Below are positions 24,403 to 34,104 of a DNA stretch of 46,413 bases, piece by piece. The DNA lies in the NCBI GenBank assembly GCA_021816695.1, contig JAKAXE010000011.1, positions 1 through 46,413 on the forward strand, written 5' to 3'. Numbering within the stretch: position 1 is the stretch's first letter; each line of letters opens with the position of its first letter. The stretch is from a bacterium (GTDB lineage: Bacteria > Chloroflexota > Dormibacteria > Aeolococcales > Bog-877). A model generated the notes under the pieces. The model saw only the letters and a list, made by a program, of their open reading frames with translations. It did not search any database and was not told the origin of the DNA. Made by a program: the position numbers and the translations under genes.

Positions 24403-26750
24403 CCGCGGGGCCTCGCTCTGGCGACCGCCACCCTGGCCGCAGGCGCCGGCCGAGGGCCGCTACCCCGGGCCCGCAGGGCGGACCAGAGCAGGCGAGGGTA
24501 GGCTGGGCGCAAATCGCTCCAGCCGGCCACCAGCTCCGACTCAGCCCGCTCGCGGGAGCGGCCGAAGGCCAGCTCGTCCCCGGCGGCGGCCACCCTCCTG
24601 AGTCCCGCCCGAAGCGGTGGATCACGCTTCAGGGAGGCGCAGAGGTCGGCCAGCTCCATCAGGGTGCGGCCCTCAGGGCGCGGCACTCCGGCCAGCCGCA
24701 GCGGTAGCTCCAGCCGCCGCCTCATGGCCGGAGCCGAGGTGACCCGGCGCCACCAGGCCCAGGCCATGACCAGGAGCAGCAGCAGGACGGCCCCGGCGGT
24801 TCCGGCGACGATGGTGGGGGCGAGCTCGCGGGGCCGGCGGGTCACCCGGGCGCCGCGGCCGGTGGCGGCGGGGACCGTCCGCACCCCCGGGTGGGGCGCC
24901 CGGATCGCCGGGGGAGGGGACGGCAGCGGGGCCACGCGGGCCGCCGCCCCGGTGGGCTGGTAGAAGCCGTCCGGGGTCGGCTCGAAGTTCACCCATCCGT
25001 AGTGGGGGAAGTAGACCTGGACCCAGGTGTGGGCGTCCGCCTCGGTGATCAGCCACTGCCCGTTCCTGAGCTGGCCCTCCTGGCCAGGACCGAAGCCGTT
25101 CACCAGCCGGGTGGGGATGCCCAGTGCCCGCAGCATCGCCCCCATGGCGGAGGCGAAGTACTGGCAGTAGCCGCGGTGCGACTGGTCCAGGAAGTAGAGG
25201 ATGGGCCACACCCCGTTGGGAGGGGTGGGTGGGTCCAGGGTGTAGATCTCGTCCTGCCGCAGGGAGTTCTGGATGTTGATGGCGGCGAGGTAGGGATTGG
25301 TGGCTCCCCCCGACATCGCCAGGGCGTCCGCGGCCAGCTGGCTCTCATCCAGGAAGTTCGCCAGCTCCGGGAGGGTGGCATATGGCAGGACCCAGCTGGG
25401 GTAGTCCTGGCCGGCCGCCTCCAGCTGGGCGGGGGTCGCGGTCGACACCGTCCCCACCGTGGTCACCTCCTGGCTGGAGGGCAGAATCTGCGTGGATCCG
25501 CCCACCGCGGCGATCGAGTCCACCGTGAGAAGCTGTCCCGAGGTGGCCAGCCCGGACAGGCGATAGCGTCCGCTGAGGTATGGCGTCTCGATCGGGCTGC
25601 CGGGGTAGAGCAGGTCCTGAACCTCCTGGGCGCCGGTGCCGAGGTAGGTCACCTGGAGGGAGACCACCTTGCGGTCCACCTGGGTGGCGCTGGTGTCGTT
25701 GGCCGGACGTTCACTGTACGGGAGCTGCGTCCCCTCTCCTGCCACCAGGGTCTGCTGGGGCCCGGGATACCAGTTGCCGTTGACGAACTGGGTGAGCGCG
25801 ATGCCGCTGAGGTAGACGGCGCCCCCCGGGGCCGAGGTCGAGTAGCTGAGGACCGGGGTCCGCTCCTGCCGGATCGGGCCTCCCGGGACCACCTCGGTGG
25901 CGTACCCGGAGATGGGGGCGATGAGCTGGCTGTGGGATCCGGCCGGGACCACCGGTCCGGAGTGGAAGAACCGGGAGCTGAAGTTGTGGCTGTTGAGCGG
26001 GGGGACCAGAAGGCTCACCCCGGAGATGGCCAAAGCGGAGATCAGCGCCAGGCCCAGTCCGGAACGGGGGAGGGCCGAGGTGCGGGCCAGTCGCTGCCAC
26101 CGCCGGGCCTGACGCTCCTGGTGGGTCCAGCCCACCAGGGCCAGACCACACACCACAGCCCCCAGCACCGGCCAGAAGGTCAGCCCCACGAGGCCCTTGG
26201 GAACGTTGACCAGGTCGGCCGTCAGGACCACCAGGGGCACGGCGCAGGCCAGAACTCCCGAACGCTCTCGCAGTGCTAGCCATCCCACCCAGGCCCCGGT
26301 GCCCCAGGAGACCATCAGCAGCGCCAGCGGCTCGAAGCCGGCTGGGCTGAGCTGGTGCAGCTGGGCCTGCAGCACGGTCCAGGGCTGGGGGCTGCCGCCG
26401 AAGGCGTGGGCCACCGCCGCCCCGGCCACGATGGCCACGGCCAGGGTGGCTCCCGCCAGCACCGCGATTGCCGGGGCCCGCCAGCGGAGCCACCGCCCCG
26501 TGCCCGCCGCCAGCAGGGTGCCCGAGGTGGCGGCGAGCAGGGCGGCGCCGCCCAGGTGGGGGAGCGCCGTCTGTGACAGGGCGCCGGCGCACTCCAACGC
26601 CAGCGCCACGGCCAGACCCACCCCGAGCCAGCGGCCCAGGTTGCGCTGGACCCCGCCGCCCGCCCGAAGGTCGAAGACCAGGTCCGGCGCCAGCGCCCCT
26701 CCCCCGACGAGGGCCAGCGCGGCCAGCAGGGGTACCAGTAGCTCAGCCAA
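24399..26750 (-). CDS. TgpA-like membrane transglutaminase-domain protein
   Basis: 783 residues. The N-terminal 260 residues contain seven or eight membrane segments, followed by an extracytoplasmic region and a transglutaminase core with GYCQYFASAMGAMLRALG (Cys), ADAHTWVQVYFP (His) and FEPTPDGFY (Asp). Another membrane helix (about 640-665) and a C-terminal cytoplasmic DUF4129-like tail follow. Such proteins accompany MoxR and DUF58 proteins; the catalytic triad is intact. The start is TTG at 26750, overlapping the DUF58 stop by 8 bases. Substrate on the outer face of the membrane is unknown. Confidence 0.9.
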   Translation of the reverse strand: MAELLVPLLAALALVGGGALAPDLVFDLRAGGGVQRNLGRWLGVGLAVALALECAGALSQTALPHLGGAALLAATSGTLLAAGTGRWLRWRAPAIAVLAGATLAVAIVAGAAVAHAFGGSPQPWTVLQAQLHQLSPAGFEPLALLMVSWGTGAWVGWLALRERSGVLACAVPLVVLTADLVNVPKGLVGLTFWPVLGAVVCGLALVGWTHQERQARRWQRLARTSALPRSGLGLALISALAISGVSLLVPPLNSHNFSSRFFHSGPVVPAGSHSQLIAPISGYATEVVPGGPIRQERTPVLSYSTSAPGGAVYLSGIALTQFVNGNWYPGPQQTLVAGEGTQLPYSERPANDTSATQVDRKVVSLQVTYLGTGAQEVQDLLYPGSPIETPYLSGRYRLSGLATSGQLLTVDSIAAVGGSTQILPSSQEVTTVGTVSTATPAQLEAAGQDYPSWVLPYATLPELANFLDESQLAADALAMSGGATNPYLAAINIQNSLRQDEIYTLDPPTPPNGVWPILYFLDQSHRGYCQYFASAMGAMLRALGIPTRLVNGFGPGQEGQLRNGQWLITEADAHTWVQVYFPHYGWVNFEPTPDGFYQPTGAAARVAPLPSPPPAIRAPHPGVRTVPAATGRGARVTRRPRELAPTIVAGTAGAVLLLLLVMAWAWWRRVTSAPAMRRRLELPLRLAGVPRPEGRTLMELADLCASLKRDPPLRAGLRRVAAAGDELAFGRSRERAESELVAGWSDLRPAYPRLLWSALRARGSGPRPAPAARVAVARARPRG

Positions 26751-27939
26751 CGGCGCGCCGCGATGATGGGTCCACCCGGGCCAGGTCGTCCCCCTGGCGG
26801 ATGACCCAGAAGTCGAGCACCAGCCGCCACTGGGCGGGGATCCTGGTGAGGGTGGGCTGAGGGGCGAAGCTCATGGGGTCCACAAAGACGGCCATGGCTC
26901 GCCGTCCCGGTTGAGAGCTGGCAGCCACCGCCTCCACCCACTCCCCGGAGGGATCCGAGGTCACCACCACCACACTGCCGCGGGATCGCCACTCCGGCAG
27001 ATGGCGGGGAAGTATCTGGCCCAGGGGCACCTGGCCGTCCGCCTGGCAGAGGGCCAGCTTCTCGAGCAGCAGCTGGTCCTGGGCATCCCCCCTGGCGGCG
27101 GGCAGCCAGGTGAGGGACCTGCCCGTCCCCAGGAAGGCCACCGCCCGCCCCCGCCGCAGGGCCGCGTGGGCCAGCGAGGCCGCCATGGTCACGGCGTACT
27201 CCAGTGAGCTCTCCGGCCCGGTGCCTGCCTGGATCCCGCGGCGGAGGTCCAGGACCACCAGCAGGTCGGCCCCCTCCTCAGCGTCGAAGGTCCGGCTCAT
27301 CAGCCGCCCCTGCCGGGCGGTGGAGATCCAATGGATGCGGTTGATCCCGTCGGCCGGGTCGTGCTCCCGGACCCCGGAGGCGCTCGGGGGCAGGTCCCGC
27401 GGACGCCCGCCCCGCTCACTCTCCAGTCCCGCGCGCGCCCCCACAAGGGCGAGGTCGGAAAGCGGGTAAAGGAGGGGGAACACCAGCACCGAGCCGGTGG
27501 CCGGGAAGCTCACCGTGCGGGGGAAGAGGCCGAAGGGATCGGAGACCCTCACCTCGGTCGGGCCCAGGCGGTACTGGCCCCTGGTCGTGAGCCGGAGCTC
27601 CTGGCCCCAGCTGGCCTGCTGATGGGGGCCCAGGGAGGCCGCCACCGCCTCCTCACCCCCAGGAAGCCCGGAGCGGTCCAGCACTTCGGCCATGGCGATC
27701 GGCAGCCAGGAGGTGTTGCAGAGGGTGAACTGCTGCGGGAACAGCTCCCCGACCATGTGGTGGCGGTCGGGGGCGGTCCGGGAGAGCGTCAGGTGGCGCT
27801 CGGCCCACCAGCTCCAGGCCAGCGAAAGGGGCACCACCAGGGCCGCTGCGTACACCGGGAGGAAAGCCAGCGCCACCCCGTTGATGAAGGCGAAGAAGCC
27901 ACAAACCACCACCACCGCCAGGAGCGCTGCTCGGGCCAC
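26743..27939 (-). CDS. DUF58 / VWA-like membrane protein
   Basis: 398 residues. Two N-terminal hydrophobic segments (about 3-45) anchor the protein, then a beta-rich region leads into the DUF58 core with GINRIHWISTARQGRLMSR and ADLLVVLDLRRG, the latter similar to the metal-site strand of von Willebrand A domains. Members act with MoxR ATPases in assembly of membrane or surface complexes. GTG start at 27939, 41 bases after the moxR-like stop. Conserved partner gene order supports the call. Confidence 0.9.
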   Translation of the reverse strand: MARAALLAVVVVCGFFAFINGVALAFLPVYAAALVVPLSLAWSWWAERHLTLSRTAPDRHHMVGELFPQQFTLCNTSWLPIAMAEVLDRSGLPGGEEAVAASLGPHQQASWGQELRLTTRGQYRLGPTEVRVSDPFGLFPRTVSFPATGSVLVFPLLYPLSDLALVGARAGLESERGGRPRDLPPSASGVREHDPADGINRIHWISTARQGRLMSRTFDAEEGADLLVVLDLRRGIQAGTGPESSLEYAVTMAASLAHAALRRGRAVAFLGTGRSLTWLPAARGDAQDQLLLEKLALCQADGQVPLGQILPRHLPEWRSRGSVVVVTSDPSGEWVEAVAASSQPGRRAMAVFVDPMSFAPQPTLTRIPAQWRLVLDFWVIRQGDDLARVDPSSRRAVG

Positions 27940-27980
27940 CCGCCCAACCTCAGTATGGGCGCCAGCGGGGGAGCAAGACG

Positions 27981-28940
27981 TCAGCTGGCGGCGCGCCGCC
28001 CCGTCACCGGGACCGGCTCGCTCTGGAGGATCTCCTCGAGGATGGCCTCGGCGGTCACCCCGCGGAGCTCGGCGCTGGCCCGGACCACCAGCCGGTGGGT
28101 GAGCACCGAGGGGGCCAGGACCTTGACGTCGTCGGGGCTCATGTAGTCCCGTCCCCGCAGAAGGGCGAAGGCCTGGCCGGCTCGGAGAAGCCCCAGGCTG
28201 GCCCGGGCACTGGCTCCCAGCGCCAGATCGGGGTGCCGGCGGGTCCGCTGCACCAGCCGCACCAGGTAGGACTTGAGCTCAGGGTCCACATGGACCTCGG
28301 CAACCGCGGCGCGCAGCGCCGGCAGCTCCTCCGGGGAGGTGGCGGGCTCGAGACCCTCCAGCGGTGAGGAGAGCCCGAAGCGGTCGAGGATCTCCAGCTC
28401 ACCCTCCAGGTCCGCGTACCCCAGGGAGACGCGCACCAGGAAGCGGTCGATCTGGGCCTCGGGGAGGGGGAAGGTGCCCTGGTACTCAATGGGGTTCTGC
28501 GTCGCCAGCACCACGAAGGGGTCGGGGAGCGGGTGGGTCGTCCCGTCGATGGTGACCTGGCGCTCCTCCATCGCCTCCAGGAGCGCCGCCTGGGTCTTGG
28601 GGGTGGCTCGGTTGATCTCGTCGGCCAGGAGGACCTGGGTGAAGACCGGCCCTCTGCGGAACTCGAAGGTGCCCTGAGAAGGGAGGTAGATGTTGGCCCC
28701 GGTGATGTCTCCCGGCAGGAGGTCCGGGGTGAACTGCACCCGGTCGAAGTCGCAGCCGGTGGCCCGGGCCAGGGCCTTGGCCAGCATGGTCTTCCCCACC
28801 CCGGGCACGTCCTCGATCAGGACGTGTCCCCCGACCAGCCAGGCCACCGTGCAGAGCTCGATCTGCAGACGGTTGCCGACGATCACGGTGCTGACGGCAT
28901 CGGCCAGGCGGCGAACGGCGGAGGTGGCGCTGGCTTCCAT
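27981..28940 (-). CDS. MoxR-family AAA+ ATPase
   Basis: 319 residues. Walker A DVPGVGKTM (44-52), Walker B LLADEINRA (near 107), sensor LATQNPIEYQGTFPLPEAQ and arginine-containing RFLVRVSLGYAD. The C-terminal lid has ASARASLGLLRAGQAFALLRG. MoxR proteins are chaperone-like ATPases that act with VWA/DUF58 partners; the partner is the next gene. ATG start at 28940. First gene of the four-gene unit with DUF58, TgpA-like and MBL genes. Confidence 0.94.
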   Translation of the reverse strand: MEASATSAVRRLADAVSTVIVGNRLQIELCTVAWLVGGHVLIEDVPGVGKTMLAKALARATGCDFDRVQFTPDLLPGDITGANIYLPSQGTFEFRRGPVFTQVLLADEINRATPKTQAALLEAMEERQVTIDGTTHPLPDPFVVLATQNPIEYQGTFPLPEAQIDRFLVRVSLGYADLEGELEILDRFGLSSPLEGLEPATSPEELPALRAAVAEVHVDPELKSYLVRLVQRTRRHPDLALGASARASLGLLRAGQAFALLRGRDYMSPDDVKVLAPSVLTHRLVVRASAELRGVTAEAILEEILQSEPVPVTGRRAAS

Positions 28941-29024
28941 CCGGTGCTCCCATGACGGGCTGGCGGCCGTTGGGCCGGGATCAGGCGGCAGTATACGTCC
29001 GAGGTGCGGGTGCCGCGCTCGGGC

Positions 29025-29333
29025 TCAGAGGCGCTCCACCCGCCCGAGGTCCAGGACGAACACCGTGGCGCGCCCGATCTCGACCTCGACGTCCGCGCCC
29101 TCGGTGCCGCCACCGGCTCCCAGCTGCTCGTGCCGGGGCCGGCAGACCGTCCTCAGGGTGCGCACCGCCTCGTCCACCAGGCTGTCGTCGGTTCCCATCA
29201 GCAGGATCGAGTTCCGGCGCTCCAGGAAGCCCCCCTCACTGTTGAGGCGGGTGACCGAGAAGCCCTGCTGCCCGAGCGCTTCGATGGCCCGGGCGGCATC
29301 CTGCTCGTGAACCACCGCCACCACCAGCTTCAA
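29025..29333 (-). CDS. darA: Cyclic-di-AMP receptor, DarA/PstA (DUF970) family
   Basis: 102 residues, PII-like fold. Begins LKLVVAVVHEQDAARAIEAL and contains GFSVTRLNSEGGFLERRNS and ILLMGTDDSLVDEAV, matching DarA/PstA, which bind cyclic di-AMP. TTG at 29333 is the right start because the family begins MKLI(I/V)AIV and AGGAGG lies 5 bases upstream. It shares a TTGA with the tmk stop. The tmk-darA order is the same as in Firmicutes (tmk-yaaQ), supporting the call. No diadenylate cyclase gene is in the window. Confidence 0.9.
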   Translation of the reverse strand: MKLVVAVVHEQDAARAIEALGQQGFSVTRLNSEGGFLERRNSILLMGTDDSLVDEAVRTLRTVCRPRHEQLGAGGGTEGADVEVEIGRATVFVLDLGRVERL

Positions 29334-29980
29334 GCGTTCCTCCTCGTCCCCAGGCGAGTGCGGGCCAGCTCCAGGCACTCCTGTGCCACCTCATCCGCCC
29401 CACGTGTCGCCGGCACCACAACGACCCGGTCAGGGAAGTGCCGGGCGATCTCCAGATAGCCCCTCCGGACCTTCTCATGGTACGCGGTCGGAGAGGCCTC
29501 CAGCCGGTCCAGGGTGAGGCGGTCCGCTCGTCTGGCCCGCGCCGCCTCAGCCTCGAGGTCCAGGACCAGGGTGAGGTCGGGGCTCACCCTGACGCCGCAG
29601 ATCCGGTGCAACTCCAGGATGGACTCCCAGGGTACCCCACGCGCTCCCTGGTACACCAGGCTGGAGTCCAGGAAGCGGTCCGCGATCACCACCTTCCCCG
29701 CCGCCAGCGCCGGGACGACCACCTCCGCCGCCAGCTGCACCCGACCGGCGAGGAAGAGGGCGACCTCCGCCAGCGGCTCCAGCTTCCAGTCCGCGGAGGG
29801 CTCGAGCAGGAGGCTGCGCAGCCGCTCCCCAAGGGCGGTGGTGCCGGGGTCGCGCACCACCTGGACCTGGTGGCCGTCGTGGCTCAGCGACTCGGCGAGC
29901 CGCCCGACATGGGTCGTCTTGCCCGAGCCGTCCATCCCCTCCACGGTGATGAAGAACCCAGTGCCTCCCTCCGGCGCCAC
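29330..29980 (-). CDS. tmk: Thymidylate kinase
   Basis: 216 residues. Phosphorylates dTMP to dTDP. Visible: P-loop GMDGSGKTT (15-23), the DR motif in ADRFLDSSLVYQGARG (near 97-112) and a LID region around RRADRLTLDR. GTG at 29980 has GAGAGG just upstream. It sits 17 bases after the SpoIIIAA-like gene and overlaps darA by 4 bases, so the three are likely one operon. Confidence 0.95.
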   Translation of the reverse strand: MAPEGGTGFFITVEGMDGSGKTTHVGRLAESLSHDGHQVQVVRDPGTTALGERLRSLLLEPSADWKLEPLAEVALFLAGRVQLAAEVVVPALAAGKVVIADRFLDSSLVYQGARGVPWESILELHRICGVRVSPDLTLVLDLEAEAARARRADRLTLDRLEASPTAYHEKVRRGYLEIARHFPDRVVVVPATRGADEVAQECLELARTRLGTRRNA

Positions 29981-29997
29981 CCTCTCGGCTCCCGGCC

Positions 29998-31653
29998 TCA
30001 GGAGGCCTGGCTGGAGGGGTAGATGCGCAGCCGCCGGCGGGGCTCCTTGCCCGTGCTCCGGGCCACCAGCTCGCTCTCCTCCACCAGCTGGTGCTGCAGC
30101 CGGCGGATGTAGGCGTTCTGAGGGGAGAGCTCCACCGCGGTTCCCTGGCGAGCCCTCTCGATCCCGTCCCGGGCCTCGGCCAGGGCGGCGTCGGTGGGAT
30201 CGGTCGGCTCCAGGTTGTACAGCTGGGCCAAGAAGGTGCGCACCTGGGCCACCGTGTTGCTGCGGAGTATGGAGATGGGGATCCCCTCGGCCTCGGCGGC
30301 CCGCAGCGGGGAGTCCCGGCGCCGGTAGTAGTTCTTGAGGGTGAGGACCACGTCGGCGTCGTCCACGTGGTGCTGAATCCTGACCGGGACCCGGAGCTCC
30401 CGCACCGCCTGCTCCAGGTAGACCCGGGACACCCCGTAGGGGAAGACCGAGGTGCCGGCGGTGGAATCGCGGCCGCTCTGGACACGGAGCTGGCGCAGCC
30501 CCGCGCGGGGTTCCGTCATCTGCCCCTCGAAGAGCTCGCGGGAGCCGCGGTCGTCGAAGGGGGCGGGCTCCACCAGGCGGGTGGTCAGGCCCTGCCCGGC
30601 TCTCATCTCTCGAAGCTGCGCAGGGTGGGGACGTCCCCGCAGCGCGTCGTCCACCACGTCCGCCAGAGGCATGTGGACGGTGACCCGGTGCCGGTCCACG
30701 ATCTCCACCAGCGCATCGAAGGTGGGAGGTGACTTGCGCTCCAGCACCGACTTCTGGGTCCCCCGGCGGCGGGCCTCCTCGTCCGAGAGGGTCACCGTCT
30801 GGATGCCTCCCAGGAGGTCGTTGAGGGTGGGGTTGATCAGGAGGTTGTCCAGGGTGTTGCCGTGGGCTGTCCCCACCAGCTGGACCCCCCGCTCGGCGAT
30901 GGTCCGGGCGGCAGCCGCCTCCAGCTCGGTCCCGATCTCGTCGATCACGATCACCTCGGGCATGTGGTTCTCCACCGCCTCGATCATCACGGCGTGCTGC
31001 AGCTCGGGGCGCGCCACCTGCATCCGCCGGGCCCGTCCGATCCCCGGGTGGGGGATGTCCCCGTCCCCGGCGATCTCGTTGGAGGTGTCCACCACCACCA
31101 CCCGCTTGCGACTCTCGTCAGCCAGGATCCGGGCCACCTCCCGCAGCATGGTGGTCTTGCCCACCCCGGGCTTGCCCAGCAGCAGCAGGCTCTGGCCCCC
31201 CACGACTATGTCGCGGATGATCTCCACCCGGCCGGTCACGGCCCGCCCCACGCGGCAGGTGAGGCCGACCACCTCCCCCTTGCGGTTGCGGATGGCGGAG
31301 ATCCGGTGCAGGGTCCGGGCGATCCCTGCCCGGTTGTCCCCTCCGAAGGCACCCACCCGCAGGGTCACGTACTCGATGTCGGCGCGGGACACCGGCTCTG
31401 GGGAGAGCAGCACCTCGCGGCCGTCGAAGCGGGCCTCAGGCTCCCGGCCCAGGTCCAGGACGATCTCCAGGAGGTCCTCCAGCCCCTCGGGCAGCGCCGC
31501 GAGAGCATCCCGGATGGGCTCGGGCAGGGTCCCGATCAGCAGCGCCAGCTCCTCGGGAAAGCTGGGGGTTACCAGGCCCTCGCCGGCGTTCAGGCGTGCC
31601 CCCTCAGCGCGACGGCCCCGAACCTGGGCAGGCTCCACCGACCAACACCGCAT
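29998..31653 (-). CDS. SpoIIIAA-like AAA ATPase with R3H/ssNA-binding C-terminus
   Basis: 551 residues. The first half is a SpoIIIAA/Ycf45-like P-loop ATPase: Walker [10 protein letters not shown] (160-168), Walker [16 protein letters not shown] (near 226). The second half has [34 protein letters not shown] and a C-terminal R3H-like segment with [18 protein letters not shown], followed by a basic RRRLRIYP. Such proteins are common in cyanobacteria, Chloroflexota and relatives; their role is unknown, although a nucleic-acid transaction is suggested by the fold. Start uncertain: ATG at 31653 or GTG at 31638; neither has a clear ribosome site. Confidence 0.85.
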   Translation of the reverse strand: MRCWSVEPAQVRGRRAEGARLNAGEGLVTPSFPEELALLIGTLPEPIRDALAALPEGLEDLLEIVLDLGREPEARFDGREVLLSPEPVSRADIEYVTLRVGAFGGDNRAGIARTLHRISAIRNRKGEVVGLTCRVGRAVTGRVEIIRDIVVGGQSLLLLGKPGVGKTTMLREVARILADESRKRVVVVDTSNEIAGDGDIPHPGIGRARRMQVARPELQHAVMIEAVENHMPEVIVIDEIGTELEAAAARTIAERGVQLVGTAHGNTLDNLLINPTLNDLLGGIQTVTLSDEEARRRGTQKSVLERKSPPTFDALVEIVDRHRVTVHMPLADVVDDALRGRPHPAQLREMRAGQGLTTRLVEPAPFDDRGSRELFEGQMTEPRAGLRQLRVQSGRDSTAGTSVFPYGVSRVYLEQAVRELRVPVRIQHHVDDADVVLTLKNYYRRRDSPLRAAEAEGIPISILRSNTVAQVRTFLAQLYNLEPTDPTDAALAEARDGIERARQGTAVELSPQNAYIRRLQHQLVEESELVARSTGKEPRRRLRIYPSSQAS

Positions 31654-31710
31654 CTGGCCCGGCCGAGCGCCCTGTCACGGCTGGAATATAGCGCACCCGG
31701 CACCCATCTC

Positions 31711-32751
31711 TCAGGGCTGGGCGGCTCCTCGCGCCTGGGCAACCGGCAGTGCCCCGGCGAGCGCCCGCTTGGCCTCCAGCGGCCGCCGGGCACGAACCTT
31801 GAGGGGCAGGTCCTTGACCATAAGGAGCTGGGTCGCCACCGGCTCAAAGCCACGGGCCGCGACGGCCCGCGCCAGCTCGCCGTCGTAGTGGCGGAGGAGG
31901 CAGATGGTGGGACCCGCCGGGATGTGGCCCAGGATGCCGTGGACCGCCTCGACCGCCAGCTGGCCCTGTTGCGGGTCGAGCATCAGGCTCATCTGCGTCG
32001 GACGAGCTCGGGAGGGGCCGCGCACCCCCGCCCAGGCCACCACCTCCGAGTTGCGCTCGATGACGAAGTGGCGCGAGTCGCCGCCGCGCGAGTCCATCCG
32101 GCTCAACCACCCCAGCTGGAAGGTCGTGCGCCACTGCTTGAAGCTGGGAGCCTCGATGGCGGCCACCGAATGGGGGGCGGTCCTGAGGTACAGGAGATGC
32201 ACCCCCGCCAGGTGCTCGCGGTGGGCGGGAATCCAGGGGCTGGAGGGCCGCCCCGGCGGCCGGGGAAGCTCCCTAAAGCGAATCTGCTCTGAGGCATATG
32301 GCTGGAAGCCCTGCTCCCGGAGCAGCCCTGTCAGCGGGTGGCCCTCGGGAATGCGGACCAGAAATCGGGTCACCCCTCGTTCCAGTCCCTCGTCGAAGAG
32401 GTGCTGGAGTAGAGGTATACCGGCGAAGTGCCCGTCAGCGCTGGGGTCGAGGCAGAGGTTCAGCACCTGCCAGGCCCGGCCGCCGGCCGCTGGCTCCGCC
32501 TGCACGAAGCCGGTGATCCGCCCGTGCTCTTCGGCCACGTACAGCTGGTCCCCCACGTCCGCCAAGGGCATGAGCGCGGAGAGGCTCTTGGTGAGGATCG
32601 ACCATGCCCGGGCCAGGGCGGCGCCCGGCACCGGGCTCTGCGGCCCGGCCGCCGCCAGCTGACGGGTGAGCTCCTCCTCCACCACCATGGTGGTCCGGTA
32701 GAGGTAATCCACCTGGCTCAGGTCGCGATAGCTGGCGGAGCGCACCTGCAT
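31711..32751 (-). CDS. Protein with two GNAT-like acetyltransferase domains
   Basis: 346 residues. The N-terminal GNAT-like domain (about 1-155) includes ITGFVQAEPA and LNLCLDPSADGHFAGIPLLQ. The C-terminal domain (about 185-320) includes HFVIERNSEVVAWAGVRG and an acetyl-CoA-type region near LAVEAVHGILGHIP. One of the two may have lost activity. ATG at 32751 lies only 33 bases from the tnpB stop of the IS607 element, so its original upstream region has probably been displaced by the insertion. Substrate unknown. Confidence 0.75.
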   Translation of the reverse strand: MQVRSASYRDLSQVDYLYRTTMVVEEELTRQLAAAGPQSPVPGAALARAWSILTKSLSALMPLADVGDQLYVAEEHGRITGFVQAEPAAGGRAWQVLNLCLDPSADGHFAGIPLLQHLFDEGLERGVTRFLVRIPEGHPLTGLLREQGFQPYASEQIRFRELPRPPGRPSSPWIPAHREHLAGVHLLYLRTAPHSVAAIEAPSFKQWRTTFQLGWLSRMDSRGGDSRHFVIERNSEVVAWAGVRGPSRARPTQMSLMLDPQQGQLAVEAVHGILGHIPAGPTICLLRHYDGELARAVAARGFEPVATQLLMVKDLPLKVRARRPLEAKRALAGALPVAQARGAAQP

Positions 32752-32784
32752 GGGCTAAGTGTGCTACGTCCGGGTTGCCGTTCC

Positions 32785-32940
32785 TCAAACCGTGACAAAA
32801 GCGACAGGGGTCTGAGGACCACCGATCGAGCCGGTGGGCTCCGGGGCGATCCCGGTTCCTGCTTCACAGCCACCGGCCGGGCAGGGCCCGGTCTTACGGT
32901 CGGCTCCACAGGCAGTTAACGTCTCCTCCGCACTGGCGGT
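32785..32940 (-). ncRNA. Probable omegaRNA overlapping the 3' end of tnpB
   Basis: The last ~50 codons of tnpB encode an unstructured tail unlike the nuclease fold, and the DNA carries strong hairpins: CCGGGC/GCCCGG with a 3-base loop (32877-32891) and GAGCC/GGCTC with a 4-base loop (32828-32841). This is where omegaRNA scaffolds lie in TnpB elements, with the guide supplied by sequence past the right end of the element. The exact ends and guide start are not determined. No guide can be named without knowing the boundary. Confidence 0.45.
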
Positions 32941-34104
32941 GACGGCCGGGTGGGCCCACCCGGCGAGGTTGATCGCGGCGTTGAGGTCTCGGTCCATGAC
33001 CAGCCCACAGTTGGAGCAGTGGTAGACCCGCTCCGAGAGCGACAGCTCCGGCTTGACCGTGGCACAGCGGGAGCAGGTCTTGGAGCTGGGGAACCAGCGG
33101 TCGGCGACCACCAACTGGGAGCCGTACCACTGGCACTTGTAGGCGAGCTGGCGGCGGAACTCGCCGAAGCCGGAGTCGGCCAGGGACCGGGACAGTCTGC
33201 GGTTGCCGAGCAGGCCGCGCACGTTGAGGTCCTCCACCACGATCCGGCCGTGGGTCTTGGCCAGCCGGGTGGTGAGCTTGTGCAGGTGATCGCGGCGGAT
33301 GGCGGCGATCCGCGCCTGGTGGCGGGCCAGTCGCCGGGCGGCCCGGGCCCGGTTGCGCGAGCCGCGCCGCTTGCGCGAGTGGGACCGGGAGAGGCGGCGT
33401 AACCGGCGCAGCCCCTGGGGCAGTGCCTTCGGCCCCGGGACGATCGTGCCGTCCGAAAGGGTGGCCAGCGCCAGCACCCCGAGGTCCACGCCGATGGTGT
33501 CGCTGGCCAGGTTGCTGCTCGGGACCTCCCGCTCCGCCTCGACGGCCAGGGCCACGAACCACCGGTCCGCCTCCCGGCTGAGGGTGGCCGAGGTTACCCG
33601 GACCGAGCCGTCCTCGATCCGCTCCACCCACCTGGTGGCGTCCTCGGAGAGGTGGACCGTGCCGACTCTGGGCAGGGTCACGGCCCGGCGGTGGAGATGG
33701 ATCGCTCCCGTGAGCCGGAAGCTGTCCCGGCTGCGGCCCTTCTTCTTGAAGCGTGGGAAGTGGACCTTGGCTCCCGGGCGCTTGCCCGCCCGGCTCGCCC
33801 AGAACGCCCGCATCCCCCGCTCCAGGTCGCGGAAGGCCTCTTGCGCCACGCACTTGCTCACCTCGGGCCACCAGGGGACGCCTTCCGGCCCCTTCTTCCA
33901 GCTGTTCCACTCCCGGTGCTGGCTCATCGCCGAGGGCAAGGGGACGGTGCTGTCGCCGGCCCGGCGGGCCTCCAGGGCGGCCCGCTCCCGCTCCAACCCC
34001 CAGTTGTAGGCAAACCGAGAGGCTCCGGCGTGGCGGAAGATGCTGCGGCGCTGCCGGCAGTTGGGCTCCAGGGCGAAGCGCAACGCCTGGCGGACCAGGG
34101 CCAT
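32785..34104 (-). CDS. tnpB: TnpB RNA-guided DNA endonuclease (IS607 orf2)
   Basis: 439 residues. RuvC-like catalytic residues appear intact: Asp207 in GVDLGV, Glu291 in VVEDLNVRG and the Asp pair in MDRDLNAAIN (371-373). A zinc ribbon has Cys344, Cys347, Cys363 and Cys366. The N-terminal half (about 1-190) is the REC/WED-like region with the basic KKKGRSRDSFRLTG. The last ~55 residues (from about 388) are low-complexity and correspond to the omegaRNA-coding overlap. Guided by omegaRNA, TnpB cuts the empty target and favours retention of the element. ATG overlaps tnpA stop (TAATG). Confidence 0.93.
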   Translation of the reverse strand: MALVRQALRFALEPNCRQRRSIFRHAGASRFAYNWGLERERAALEARRAGDSTVPLPSAMSQHREWNSWKKGPEGVPWWPEVSKCVAQEAFRDLERGMRAFWASRAGKRPGAKVHFPRFKKKGRSRDSFRLTGAIHLHRRAVTLPRVGTVHLSEDATRWVERIEDGSVRVTSATLSREADRWFVALAVEAEREVPSSNLASDTIGVDLGVLALATLSDGTIVPGPKALPQGLRRLRRLSRSHSRKRRGSRNRARAARRLARHQARIAAIRRDHLHKLTTRLAKTHGRIVVEDLNVRGLLGNRRLSRSLADSGFGEFRRQLAYKCQWYGSQLVVADRWFPSSKTCSRCATVKPELSLSERVYHCSNCGLVMDRDLNAAINLAGWAHPAVTASAEETLTACGADRKTGPCPAGGCEAGTGIAPEPTGSIGGPQTPVAFVTV

